A stretch of DNA of 38,691 nucleotides from Alkalinema sp. FACHB-956. Lineage in GTDB: Bacteria; Cyanobacteriota; Cyanobacteriia; Leptolyngbyales; Leptolyngbyaceae. The DNA lies in contig NZ_JACJRC010000041.1 of the NCBI RefSeq assembly GCF_014697025.1, positions 1 through 38,691 on the forward strand, written 5' to 3'. A model generated the notes under the pieces. The model was not told where the DNA came from and made no database searches. It saw only the letters and a list, made by a program, of their open reading frames with translations. Shown piece by piece: positions 10,036-18,438 of this stretch. Numbering within the stretch: the first letter of the stretch is position 1; every line of letters starts with the position of its first letter. A program made the translations under genes and the position numbers.

Positions 10036-12306
10036 ATGCGTTTCTCCACCGTTGCAGTTTGCGCCCTGACCGCCCTTTCCGCATTGGATATCACGCAGCA
10101 GCCCGCCCAAGCCGCCACCCCCACTTCAGCCTCTCAGTCTCAGGCCAATGATGTTGTGGTTAATACGGAAGAAGTGCCCGTTGCGCTGCCTGCGACAAGG
10201 GCGATCGCCCAACCGGAAAAGTTATCCATGCCTGAACGGGCGACACTTGGGCAAATAAATGCTGTGGCAGGCTCAACAAACCCCCGATCGGCAAGCCCCC
10301 GATCGGCGATCGTACAATCCGCTGAAAACTCAGATCCTCAAATTGTTGCAGCGAAAACGCAATCAACGAAAACGCAATCAACGAAAACGCAACCAGTGGC
10401 CGCTCTCCCATCTTCGATCGCGCCGTCGAAGACTCAACCCACCCGAAAAACGACTGCCCAGAATCCTAAGCCCTCTCAACCTAAGCCCTCTCAACCTAAC
10501 CCATCCTCTGCGAGCAAAACTCCCAGCCCAGCAACCAAGCCAACCCTTGCGCCGGATTTGGCGGTGATGGTCACGGAGGTGACGATTTCAGGGGTGGATG
10601 AGGAATTGCAACGCATTGCCCGTCAAGCGATTTCGACACAACCCGGTGGTCAAACGAGTGGCAATCAACTGCAAGCTGATATCGCAACGCTATTAGAAAC
10701 CGGGTTATTCGCCAATGCAAAGGTTAATAGTCAAGTTAATAATAATGGAGTTGCAGTTAATTTTGTTGTAGAGCCTACGATCGTTCGATCGTTGCAATTA
10801 ATTAACACTAAGGTTCTACCACCAGAAATTGCCAATCGTATCTTTCAAGATCAATTTGGGAAACCGGTTCAGCCCGCTAAACTTAATCAAGGGGTGCGGG
10901 ATTTGAACCAATGGTATCGCCAGAATGGTTACGGTGTAGCGACGATCTTGGGGCTGGAATCTACCCGTGAGGGTGTGCTGCGCATCACCGCAGCGGAAGG
11001 CCAAATTAGTGATATTCGCATTCGCTTTGTCGATGAATTTGGTCGCACGGTAGATGACCAAGGTAAAACTATTCAAGGTCGTACCCAAGAGAGCTTTATC
11101 CGCCGAGAAATCAAGTTGGCGAAGGGGATGCCTTTCCAGGAAAGTGCAGCTAAGGCGGATCTCGATCGCTTAGTCAAAACAGGATTGTTTTTAGGTGGAC
11201 GAGTGACCCTAGAGGGCGATCCACAAAATACGATCGTGGTTTATAACCTGGCTGAACAACAGGCCCGTCGAGCCAATCTGGGGGGTGGCTATAGCAGTGA
11301 TGCCGGACTCTATGGCAGTGTTTCCTACAGCGATTTCAACTTTAATGGTGTAGGTCAACAGATTGGCGGTAGTGTTCTAGTTGGTTCTAAAGATGTTCAA
11401 TTTAACGGACGCTTTAGCAATCCCTATCGCGATAGTAATCCTAATGCCTGGGGCTATAGCATCAATGGTTTCCGGGAACGGGGTCTATCCCGTGTATTTG
11501 ATGATGATATTAAATTGGCCAATGGCGATCGGGTGCGGGAAGGTCGCTTTGGAGGTGGGGTTGCCTTCAATCGTCCCTTAGATAAAAACCAAGACTGGCA
11601 AGGTTCGATCGGGCTCAATTACACGCGCGTCAGTCTGCGGGATCAGAATGGGAACTTGGTGAAACAGGATAGTCAAGGCAATCCCCTGTCTTGGAGCGGC
11701 ACTGGACTCGACGATCTCTACACCGTTGGCTTTACCGCCTCTCGGGATAAACGCAATAATCCCACCAATCCCACCCAAGGTTCGGTTCTCAGCTTGAGTA
11801 CTGAGCAATCAATTCCCATTGGCGTTGGTAATGTTCTATCCAATCGCTTAACAGCTAACTATAGCCAGTACATTCCCATTGGTATTTTCAATCGTTCTCA
11901 AGATCCCACCAAGCAGGAAGTGTTGGCCTTTAATGTGCAAGCTGGCACGACGATCGGAGACCTGCCGCCCTACAATGCCTTTACCCTCGGAGGTGTCAAC
12001 TCTGTGCGGGGTTACGGTCAAGGCGAAGTGGGGACGGGGCGGAGCTACGTGCAGGCGTCGGCGGAATATCGCTTCCCAATTTACAAAATTGTTGGAGGTA
12101 CCCTCTTTGCCGATTACGCCTCTGACTTGGGTTCCAGTAATGCTGTGATTGGAGAACCGGGAGTTCAGCGGGGACGCCCTGGTAACGGGTTTGGCGTCGG
12201 GGCGGGGTTGCGAGTCAATTCCCCCTTGGGGATTCTCCGGGCCGATTGGGCGTTCACCGATCGGGGTGACAATCGCATCCAATTTGGCTTAGGGCAGAAG
12301 TTCTAG
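10036..12306 (+). CDS. Omp85-family outer membrane protein (BamA/Toc75-like), three POTRA domains and barrel
   Basis: I chose the ATG at 10036 because it opens directly into a signal peptide (MRFSTVAVCALTALSAL, cleavage after the AQA/AA around residue 27), giving 756 residues. A low-complexity Ser/Pro/Thr/Lys linker spans about 30-172. Three POTRA-like repeats follow at about 173-410. The C-terminal 345 residues alternate polar and aromatic positions as in a 16-strand barrel. The VRGY motif of the L6 loop is at 657-660 and the protein ends in a barrel-type ...QFGLGQKF. It should sit in the outer membrane and insert or translocate beta-barrel proteins. Cyanobacterial Omp85 proteins have three POTRA domains and are relatives of plastid Toc75, which matches. 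The linker contains several tandem repeats. It is convergent with the export operon, so linkage to it is positional only. Confidence 0.93.
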   Translation: MRFSTVAVCALTALSALDITQQPAQAATPTSASQSQANDVVVNTEEVPVALPATRAIAQPEKLSMPERATLGQINAVAGSTNPRSASPRSAIVQSAENSDPQIVAAKTQSTKTQSTKTQPVAALPSSIAPSKTQPTRKTTAQNPKPSQPKPSQPNPSSASKTPSPATKPTLAPDLAVMVTEVTISGVDEELQRIARQAISTQPGGQTSGNQLQADIATLLETGLFANAKVNSQVNNNGVAVNFVVEPTIVRSLQLINTKVLPPEIANRIFQDQFGKPVQPAKLNQGVRDLNQWYRQNGYGVATILGLESTREGVLRITAAEGQISDIRIRFVDEFGRTVDDQGKTIQGRTQESFIRREIKLAKGMPFQESAAKADLDRLVKTGLFLGGRVTLEGDPQNTIVVYNLAEQQARRANLGGGYSSDAGLYGSVSYSDFNFNGVGQQIGGSVLVGSKDVQFNGRFSNPYRDSNPNAWGYSINGFRERGLSRVFDDDIKLANGDRVREGRFGGGVAFNRPLDKNQDWQGSIGLNYTRVSLRDQNGNLVKQDSQGNPLSWSGTGLDDLYTVGFTASRDKRNNPTNPTQGSVLSLSTEQSIPIGVGNVLSNRLTANYSQYIPIGIFNRSQDPTKQEVLAFNVQAGTTIGDLPPYNAFTLGGVNSVRGYGQGEVGTGRSYVQASAEYRFPIYKIVGGTLFADYASDLGSSNAVIGEPGVQRGRPGNGFGVGAGLRVNSPLGILRADWAFTDRGDNRIQFGLGQKF
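10281..10494. repeat. Three short tandem arrays in the Omp85 linker
   Basis: Three separate arrays of 15-bp units lie within this span: 10281-10310 (two copies beginning CCCCCGATCGGC), 10351-10395 (three copies of a CGAAAACGCAA core, encoding repeated KTQST) and 10465-10494 (two perfect copies of CCTAAGCCCTCTCAA, encoding PKPSQ). All are multiples of three and keep the frame, in a region that is probably a flexible periplasmic tether. Confidence 0.9.
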
Positions 12307-12315
12307 TGCAACGTT

Positions 12316-12343
12316 GGGCTGAGGTGAGAGTCAACTTCAGCCC
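12316..12343. terminator. Hairpin between convergent omp85 and ABC ATPase genes
   Basis: GGGCTGAGGT (12316-12325) pairs with ACTTCAGCCC (12334-12343) with one G-T wobble and an 8-base loop. It lies where two convergent genes meet and overlaps the last codons of the minus-strand gene. Neither side has a clear T tract, so it may be a weak bidirectional terminator or a 3' mRNA end stabiliser. Confidence 0.4.
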
Positions 12344-13053
12344 CCGATCGTGTGGCCGATATCTTCCGGAGCCATATTCGGTTCCAACACCTTACCATCC
12401 TTAAACCAAATGACCCGACGGGTACAGCGGGCCACTTCTGGCTCGTGGGTCACCATGACTACGGTCATCCCACTAGCATTTAAATTACCAAAAATGTCTA
12501 AAATTTCGTGGGTCGTTTGGGAATCTAATGCGCCCGTGGGTTCATCCGCTAGCAATAGGACAGGATGGTTGACGATCGCCCGGGCGATCGCCACCCGCTG
12601 TTGTTGGCCTCCGGACAGCTGAGTCGGTTTGTTATTTAAGCGAGACTCCAACCCGACTTTCACGAGGGCTTCCTTAGCCCGCTCCCGTCGTTCTGCGGGA
12701 GGTACAGCGGCATAGATCATCGGCAGCATCACATTTTCCAAAGCGGTCAGTTGGGGGAGTAAATGGAACTGCTGAAAGACAAACCCTAGTTTTTGATTGC
12801 GAATGTGGGCTAATTCCTTGTCAGGCAACGTTGCGACCTCGACATTATCTAGATAGTATCGCCCAGAGGTTGGTTGATCGAGGCAGCCGATAATGTTCAT
12901 CATGGTTGATTTGCCAGAACCCGATGCCCCCATGATGGAGCAATATTCACCGGCTTCGACCGTGAGATCAACGCCTGCTAATGCGTTTACCGTAATGTCC
13001 CCCATTCCGTAAACTTTAGTGATTTCTTCTAGTCGAACGATCGTGTTATTCAT
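12337..13053 (-). CDS. ABC transporter ATPase, MacB/LolD type
   Basis: These 238 residues form a complete stand-alone nucleotide-binding domain: Walker A GASGSGKST (42-50), Q loop in FVFQQFHLL, signature LSGGQQQRVAIARA (146-159), Walker B VLLLADEPT (165-173) and the H-loop histidine in VMVTHEPEVA. The insertion pattern and the LxQFHLLPQL stretch place it in the MacB/LolD/FtsE-like group. Such proteins power an FtsX-type permease that does mechanical work across the periplasm. It is the last gene of a three-gene minus-strand operon after the permease (149-bp gap) and the adaptor. In Escherichia coli MacB the ATPase and permease are one chain; here they are separate. Confidence 0.95.
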   Translation of the reverse strand: MNNTIVRLEEITKVYGMGDITVNALAGVDLTVEAGEYCSIMGASGSGKSTMMNIIGCLDQPTSGRYYLDNVEVATLPDKELAHIRNQKLGFVFQQFHLLPQLTALENVMLPMIYAAVPPAERRERAKEALVKVGLESRLNNKPTQLSGGQQQRVAIARAIVNHPVLLLADEPTGALDSQTTHEILDIFGNLNASGMTVVMVTHEPEVARCTRRVIWFKDGKVLEPNMAPEDIGHTIGG

Positions 13054-13180
13054 AACCGTTATTAATTGTGATGTTTAGAATTTATGAGTTTCATTGGTCA
13101 ATGTGAACGATTGAGCAGACGTGACCAGTGATTGGATTCTCTGAGCAGTCCAGATTCAACATCAGGGCGATCAATTCTAG

Positions 13181-13216
13181 TTTTTTAAGCACTGCGTATT
13201 TTTTAAGCACTGCGTA
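13181..13216. repeat. 18-bp perfect tandem duplication at the 3' end of the permease gene
   Basis: TTTTTTAAGCACTGCGTA occurs twice in a row (13181-13198 and 13199-13216). The second copy contains the last codons and stop of the MacB-like permease gene; the first lies just beyond the stop. The gene product is unchanged. Confidence 0.93.
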
Positions 13217-14420
13217 ACGCCACGATCGGATCAAGCTTAGCCGCCTGTCGTGCTGGAATCACCCCAAAAACTAATCCGATCGAACCTGACACACCCACCG
13301 CTAGGCCAATGGCCCCCGCTGATACTGCGGCTTTCAACGGTGTAAAGGTTGAAACTAGATAAATTCCACTCACCCCGACCAGCGTTCCCAACAGCCCCCC
13401 TGCGGCAGATAGCAGCACCGCCTCAATCATAAACTGCACCAAAATATCTGACTGCGCTGCCCCGATCGCCTTCCGCAAACCAATTTCCTGGGTTCGCTCC
13501 GTGACTGACACGAGCATAATATTCATAATGCCAATCCCACCCACGAGCAACGAAACCCCTGCGATCGCCGCCAACATCGCGGTTAAGCCGCCGGTAATGG
13601 TTCCCACAATGCGCAGAATATCCTTCTGGGTTTGGACCGTGAAATCATCTTCATTGACAATTTTGTGGCGGAGACGGAGTAAGTTGGTAATTTGAAATTC
13701 TGCCGCTGGAATACTTTGTTCATCCTTGGCTGAAATGGAAATGAAGGTCAAATCTAGGCCATAGGGGGAGGTTCGTCCTGTGAGGGATGTGGCACTCGTG
13801 GTGAGGGGAATGTAAACGGCATCGTCTTGGTTACTGCCTAGGAAGGAACCCTTTGCCTGCATCACTCCCACTACTTCAAAGCTGACGTTGCGGAGACGGA
13901 TTTTTTTACCGATCGGAGACTCTTGGCCGAAAAAATTAGCCGCGACCTCTGAACCCAAGACCGCAATGCGCCGATTACGATTCAGATCATCCTCAGTTAA
14001 AAATCGCCCCTGGGCAACATCAAAATCTCGCACTGTCAAAAATTCCGGTGTAGTGCCGACGACTAAGGAACTGCGATTGCGGCCTCCATAGGTCAAGGTC
14101 AGTTGGCTTTGGCGTTGGGCGGCGACTTCGGCAACCGAGGGCACCTGGGTCGCGATCGCCTTCGCATCATCCCAAACCAAGTTTCTCGGTAATTGAGAGG
14201 TGCGTTGGCGGGCTGATCCGGAGCCGGGGGTGACAAACAAAACATTGGGGCCTAGGGATTCAAACTGTTCTGAAGCCAACCGCTGTGCCCCTTGCCCAAT
14301 CCCAATCATAGCGATGACTGATGCATTGCCAATGATCATCCCCAACATCGTCAAGGCTGTTCTCAGCTTATTAGATGTTAGTGTTTTCGATGCCATTCCT
14401 AAACTTTCGACCCAGTCCAT
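13203..14420 (-). CDS. MacB-like ABC transporter permease (FtsX fold)
   Basis: I start at the ATG at 14420 rather than the TTG two codons upstream, because GGGAG lies seven bases before it. The 405-residue product has an N-terminal membrane helix (about 20-42, within MLGMIIGNASVIAMIGIG), a large periplasmic MacB_PCD-like domain (about 45-265) and three C-terminal helices of the FtsX type. The cytoplasmic loop SVTERTQEIGLRKAIGA is the classic family signature that couples to the ATPase. It probably forms a homodimer with two copies of the downstream ATPase and contacts the MacA-like adaptor encoded upstream. The substrate cannot be read from the sequence; relatives move macrolides, lipids, heme precursors or peptides. 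Confidence 0.94.
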   Translation of the reverse strand: MDWVESLGMASKTLTSNKLRTALTMLGMIIGNASVIAMIGIGQGAQRLASEQFESLGPNVLFVTPGSGSARQRTSQLPRNLVWDDAKAIATQVPSVAEVAAQRQSQLTLTYGGRNRSSLVVGTTPEFLTVRDFDVAQGRFLTEDDLNRNRRIAVLGSEVAANFFGQESPIGKKIRLRNVSFEVVGVMQAKGSFLGSNQDDAVYIPLTTSATSLTGRTSPYGLDLTFISISAKDEQSIPAAEFQITNLLRLRHKIVNEDDFTVQTQKDILRIVGTITGGLTAMLAAIAGVSLLVGGIGIMNIMLVSVTERTQEIGLRKAIGAAQSDILVQFMIEAVLLSAAGGLLGTLVGVSGIYLVSTFTPLKAAVSAGAIGLAVGVSGSIGLVFGVIPARQAAKLDPIVALRSA

Positions 14421-14511
14421 CCCCAATCTCCCTCAGTACTACTACCAATCCGTTGAATAGAAGGAATCTGTTGTGTGGCTTAACTTCCCGTTGTGAGTTG
14501 ATTTTCAAGCT

Positions 14512-15972
14512 TTACTTATTCTGATCATCCTTCACAATTTGATCGAGTTTTTGCCCTTCCGGTAGCGAGACAAAGACCCGCTCCCCTGCGTTAATGCCAT
14601 CCAGAATTTGGGTCTGACCTTCTTTTTTGCCATCGGCATTGCGCTTATCTTGGGTTGCCCCGATCGTCACCTGTTGGAACTTGGGCTTGCCTTTTTCATC
14701 GGGGACTAGGACTCCCGTTTTTCCGCGCTTCGTTACGATCGCCACCGTCGGTACCACTAACGCTTCGAGTTGTTTCCCGATAAACTCTAAATCGGCGTTC
14801 ATGCCCGAGCGTAATTGGTCTTTTCCGGTGACTAACTTAATCCGCACTTGGAAAAATTTGACATCCCGCTCTTCGATCGCCTCCGGTGCAATTAACCGCA
14901 CTTGCCCCTTAAATTTTTCTTCAGGGAACGCATCCACCATGATTTGGGCTTCTTGCCCCGGCTTAACTTGGCTAATATCCACCTCCGGCACCTTGGCAAT
15001 CACCTCTAACTCACTGGCCAAGGCCACGATCGACGTTGAGGTTGCGCCGGTTCCTGAGGCAGATGCCTGGGTCGTTGGAGTCACAAAGGCTCCCACCGAA
15101 GCATAGCGCTGAGTCACCAATCCCGAAAACGGTGCCCGAACCACCGTATCCGCAATGCGATTTTCCACCGCCTTCAGTTGCGCGATCGCCGCCGCCAACT
15201 GGGCTTCTTGAATGGCAATATCCCCAGAACTTCCGGTCTGGTCTTGCTGATCTAACCGCTCTTGGTTGCCCACGACCTGCGCTTGGGCTTGGATCAATTG
15301 GGCCTTGGCTTGGGAAAACTGCGCCTTCGCCTGTCGGAGTAATTCGCGAGAATTTTGCTCTTTGCGAATAAATTCATCCAAGCTATTTTCTGAGATCGCA
15401 CCTTCTTTCTGGAGCATTTCCTGGCGCTGGCGTTGGCGCGTGGCAAACTCTAGCTGCGACTGGGCATCCGCCACTTGACCTTCCGCCCGCACAATTTCGC
15501 CCTGAGACCGCAAAACTTCACCCTGAGACTTCCGCACATCGGCTTGCACCTGGCCCACGACTTCCGGTCGCACTGGATTTTGCAACTGGAGGAGCCGTGC
15601 CCGCGCTGCCTCTACATTGGCCAACGCCTGTTGTCGTTCCCGCTCTAAGTCCGACGAGTCCATGCGCGCAAGGACTTGCCCTTCCTGGACGTAGTCGCCC
15701 TGCTCAACCAACAACTCCATCACCCGTCCAGCACTCTTGGGACTGACGTTCACGGTTTGGCGCGGTGTGACGGTTCCACTGGCTTTGACCCGGAGCGTCA
15801 ATTTTTCCGAAGCAACGGGTGTGGTTAATTTCTCGATGTCCAATGCCTTCGATCGGGGTTGTAAAGGCCCCAAACGGGCGATCGCGGGCACAGCAATCAC
15901 AAGAACTACCGCCCCTGCTATCCACCAAACCTTGGGCGTCTTTTTGAGAGTGGTTAATGAAGGAATACGCAT
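14512..15972 (-). CDS. Periplasmic adaptor (HlyD/MacA-like membrane fusion protein)
   Basis: This 486-residue protein has an N-terminal membrane anchor (16-34). The first half of a lipoyl domain follows (about 60-106, ending in the QGDYVQEGQVLARMD turn). An unusually long coiled coil rich in Gln, Ala and Glu (about 107-270) comes next. The second lipoyl half contains VRAPFSGLVTQRYASVGAFV, and a beta-barrel and membrane-proximal domain run to the end. A Ser/Thr/Ala-rich stretch interrupts the second lipoyl half. It should bridge the inner-membrane permease encoded 91 bp downstream and an outer-membrane channel. No TolC-like gene is in the window; the adjacent Omp85 gene is of a different class. 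It is the first gene of the adaptor-permease-ATPase operon, so its promoter should lie in the long gap upstream. Confidence 0.93.
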   Translation of the reverse strand: MRIPSLTTLKKTPKVWWIAGAVVLVIAVPAIARLGPLQPRSKALDIEKLTTPVASEKLTLRVKASGTVTPRQTVNVSPKSAGRVMELLVEQGDYVQEGQVLARMDSSDLERERQQALANVEAARARLLQLQNPVRPEVVGQVQADVRKSQGEVLRSQGEIVRAEGQVADAQSQLEFATRQRQRQEMLQKEGAISENSLDEFIRKEQNSRELLRQAKAQFSQAKAQLIQAQAQVVGNQERLDQQDQTGSSGDIAIQEAQLAAAIAQLKAVENRIADTVVRAPFSGLVTQRYASVGAFVTPTTQASASGTGATSTSIVALASELEVIAKVPEVDISQVKPGQEAQIMVDAFPEEKFKGQVRLIAPEAIEERDVKFFQVRIKLVTGKDQLRSGMNADLEFIGKQLEALVVPTVAIVTKRGKTGVLVPDEKGKPKFQQVTIGATQDKRNADGKKEGQTQILDGINAGERVFVSLPEGQKLDQIVKDDQNK

Positions 15973-16342
15973 GTAGAGGCCCTTATGCTGGATGAGTGAC
16001 TGAACCCAGAGAATGCTGTTTCAGAAATCTGCTGTTAGAAATGATAAGTAACAATATGTTAACTATCCTAATACAATTCTTAATGCAATCATGATTTCCT
16101 AACCCTTCTCCTTGCGTTGATCCTGCCACCTATCCTGCTATTAGGTTTGGGGACTCGGAGGTGAGATTGCGCTGAGATGATAGACAGAATAAATCGCGAT
16201 CAATTCATGACGGAATGGATGCAAAGATTGCCGACCTTCGGAGTTGATTCTAGCGAAAGGAATGGGATGATGTCCGGGACTTTAGTCAGATCTTGCGTCA
16301 GATCTTTGCAAGCAGTTCTAGGACTTTGGTCATCCTGCTGGG

Positions 16343-16374
16343 AGGAGTGGTTTAAAAGAGGAGTGGTTTAAAAG
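16343..16374. repeat. 16-bp perfect tandem duplication
   Basis: AGGAGTGGTTTAAAAG occurs at 16343-16358 and again at 16359-16374. It is intergenic and not a multiple of three. Confidence 0.93.
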
Positions 16375-16524
16375 CTGGCAAGGATGCTTGTGCAAGCTCG
16401 TCATGATAAAAGCTGCTTCTTGTGAAAGCGGGTTCTTGTCAAAGGGTGCGTCAAATTGCAACTGGATTTTTGCGACCTCTGCTTGCAACTGCTCTCACCC
16501 GTTTACAATGGGATTTCTCTGGAT

Positions 16525-16562
16525 CCTCATCTAAATTGGGAGAGGTGAAAATTTAGATGGGG
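16525..16562 (+). promoter_or_regulatory. Long stem-loop upstream of the RGG-tail gene
   Basis: CCTCATCTAAATT (16525-16537) pairs with AATTTAGATGGGG (16550-16562) over 13 positions with one T-G wobble and a 12-base loop containing GGGAGAGG. A second partial copy of the right arm (CTTAGATGGG, about 16568-16577) could compete for the left arm. No T tract follows, so it is not a standard terminator. A leader RNA structure for the gene 370 bp downstream is one possibility. Confidence 0.4.
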
Positions 16563-16930
16563 CAAACTTAGATGGGTCAGAGAAGTTTTCGGACTTTCGA
16601 TCGGGATCACACATTGGAGAGGGATAGAAGTCAGTATCATAAGCGTAGGGATGCGGGCAGTCGGCAGCCTAGAGTTTCCTTGTCCAAAAATTCCCTGCAA
16701 TCCTGTCTATAATGGTGCCCGACGACAGTACTACAGCCTTTTATAGAAAATTTTTCGATAAAAGTGCGGGAAACTGTACGGATCAACCAATCATCAGATT
16801 GCATTTTGTATCATGAAATCTTTCTGAATGAGTTGCTCTGCTAGTTGTTTCTTTGACTTTTCCAGAGTGGCCCCTTCAGATAGGATTCAGATCGAAGCAT
16901 GTCTATGCTCTCCGCTTGTGACGATAGCCT

Positions 16931-18280
16931 ATGAGTCCTGTGCCAAATCGACCTCAGCCACCTAAGTCGTCTGCATCTCAACCGAGTTCAACCGACGAGT
17001 CCTTGCCGATCTCCTCCGAGGAGATCACGTCTGCTAGCCCCGAAACTTCCCCGTCTGAAGCGGATAGCTCCGTGCCCAAGCTGGTGAAGCCGCCTGCTCG
17101 ACCTGTCCGTCCGGTCGCCCCCCCGCCCGAACCTGATCCTCCTGCACCGGAACCCGTTGCGGCGGCTTCTGCTCCTCAACCAACTGAAAAGGTTGAGGGT
17201 AGTGTGGTGACCGCTACTGATGTGGATTCCGCTGCCTCCCCAGTTCTGGATGATTCTGACTTGTCTCGGATCCGTCCTATCCCCGCCCCCAGTGAGCCGA
17301 TGCAGTATCGCGCGATCGGGCTAGTGCGAGGTTGCTATGCCCCCTCGGAGGAACAGTTCACCCGAGGAACCCTCACGACCAGTGATGGTACCGAAATTGA
17401 AGCCGTGTTGCTGGGACGGGTCATGAGTCTGGTGAAAAACCATCTCCCCCTAGAGCAACCGCACCTGTGGGTCGTCTATCCCCGCACCCGCGAACGGGAA
17501 GAGACCCTTCACTTGCAGATCGTGGGTGTGTGGGAGCCCGAAAATTTGAATCGCTCTGATGAAGACGAGGCGATCGGGGATGCTGACCTCCTGGGAGATG
17601 TTGAAGAGGCTGAAGACGGTGAAGAGATTGAAACCGTTGAAGAGGATACAGCGGTTGAAGATGAAGCAGCGTTGAATGCAGATGACGAACTGGCCTCTGC
17701 CAGTGCGGAGTCAGTAGCGGATGGTACTGATTTTAGTAACCGCCCCTATATTCCTTCCTCTGAAGTCGAGGATAACTATTTCTCTATCCGAGGAGAAGTT
17801 GTTTACCACGAGCCTGGGGATAAGCATATTGTTGTCAAAATACAACAAATGCTGAAGAAAAAGGTTAAGGGGGCTTCTTCCACGAAATTCTTTAAGCTCA
17901 ACTTGGAAGGGAACTTAACGGGCAAAGTCTTGGGTTATTTCTGGGATCTCCATGTCCAGCGGGAAGGCCAAGCCTTAGTCATTCAGGAAGGTACCCAAAT
18001 TGCCATGGTGATGCCGAAAAAACGCACCCAACGACCGGACGGTCGCGGCGGCTTCCGAAGAGGCGGCGGTGGCGGCGGCGGTGGTGGCCCTCGGCGTCCC
18101 GGTGGTGGCGGTGGTGGTGGCAGACCCGGATTTCGGAGTGGGGGTGGCCGCAGACCAGAAGGTAGACCGGAAGGTAGACCAGAGGGTAGACCTGCCGCAC
18201 CCAGTCGGCGTGAACCCGGTGCAGCGCCTCCTCCAAAGCCAGTGATCAAAAAACGAGACCATAGTGAAACCGGTGGTTGA
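16931..18280 (+). CDS. Conserved cyanobacterial-type protein with disordered N-terminus and Gly/Arg-rich tail
   Basis: I do not recognise a named family. The 449 residues fall into four parts. Residues 1-115 are Pro/Ser/Glu-rich and probably disordered. Residues 120-205 look folded (MQYRAIGLVRGCY, then LLGRVMSLVKNHLPLEQPHLWVVYP). Residues 208-265 are very acidic. A second folded part (about 278-365, SEVEDNYFSIRGEVVYHEPGDKHIVVKIQQ) is followed by a basic tail from about 370 with poly-Gly runs, RGG motifs and GRPE repeats. Such tails usually bind RNA or drive condensation, so an RNA-associated role is inferred. The region around FFSIRGEV and VLGYFWDLHVQREGQ reads like an OB-type beta domain, but that is a guess. 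No signal peptide. A strong hairpin follows the stop. Confidence 0.85.
   Translation: MSPVPNRPQPPKSSASQPSSTDESLPISSEEITSASPETSPSEADSSVPKLVKPPARPVRPVAPPPEPDPPAPEPVAAASAPQPTEKVEGSVVTATDVDSAASPVLDDSDLSRIRPIPAPSEPMQYRAIGLVRGCYAPSEEQFTRGTLTTSDGTEIEAVLLGRVMSLVKNHLPLEQPHLWVVYPRTREREETLHLQIVGVWEPENLNRSDEDEAIGDADLLGDVEEAEDGEEIETVEEDTAVEDEAALNADDELASASAESVADGTDFSNRPYIPSSEVEDNYFSIRGEVVYHEPGDKHIVVKIQQMLKKKVKGASSTKFFKLNLEGNLTGKVLGYFWDLHVQREGQALVIQEGTQIAMVMPKKRTQRPDGRGGFRRGGGGGGGGGPRRPGGGGGGGRPGFRSGGGRRPEGRPEGRPEGRPAAPSRREPGAAPPPKPVIKKRDHSETGG
18152..18193. repeat. 12-bp tandem repeat encoding GRPE units
   Basis: Three copies of a 12-bp unit close to AGACCAGAAGGT (18152-18187), plus half a copy, encode GRPEGRPEGRPE in the tail of the Gly/Arg-rich protein. 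Copies differ at single bases. Confidence 0.88.
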
Positions 18281-18361
18281 TGACTCCTGTTTCTGAGCAC
18301 AGCAGCCTAGTTGCTTGAAGACTGCAATCGCCTTCTACAGCAGCTAGGGGAATCCATAGGC

Positions 18362-18389
18362 AAGCCTGGGTCAGACTTGACCCAGGCTT
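18362..18389. terminator. Perfect 12-bp hairpin between convergent genes
   Basis: AAGCCTGGGTCA (18362-18373) and TGACCCAGGCTT (18378-18389) pair perfectly around a GACT loop. It lies between the plus-strand RGG-tail gene and the minus-strand hydrolase gene, the right place for a shared terminator. The T tract is poor on both sides, with GGGGGTTTT only 11 bases further on the plus strand. Confidence 0.6.
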
Positions 18390-18438
18390 CATCGTGCTTG
18401 GGGGTTTTCCTGATCTGAACACTCCCCCTCTGGTTGCT

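Larger units (their letters stand above)
15973..16930. other. 958-bp intergenic region with repeats and a hairpin, no convincing gene
   Basis: The region lies between divergent genes. The part next to the adaptor gene is AT-rich (about 16020-16090), suitable for its promoter. It also holds a 16-bp tandem duplication (16343-16374), a 13-bp stem-loop (16525-16562), and a further TTAGATGGG copy just after that stem. A 64-codon frame at 16177-16371 ends within the tandem duplication and resembles nothing I know. I see no tRNA or known RNA family. Confidence 0.6.

Noticed and set aside
16177-16371. 64-codon plus-strand frame in the gap upstream of the RGG-tail gene
   Set aside because: It ends within a tandem duplication and has Cys/Trp-rich composition unlike conserved small proteins.
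17975-18300. Open frames on the minus strand opposite the Gly/Arg-rich tail
   Set aside because: They are produced by GC-rich repetitive coding DNA on the other strand, show no start signals, and have low-complexity products.
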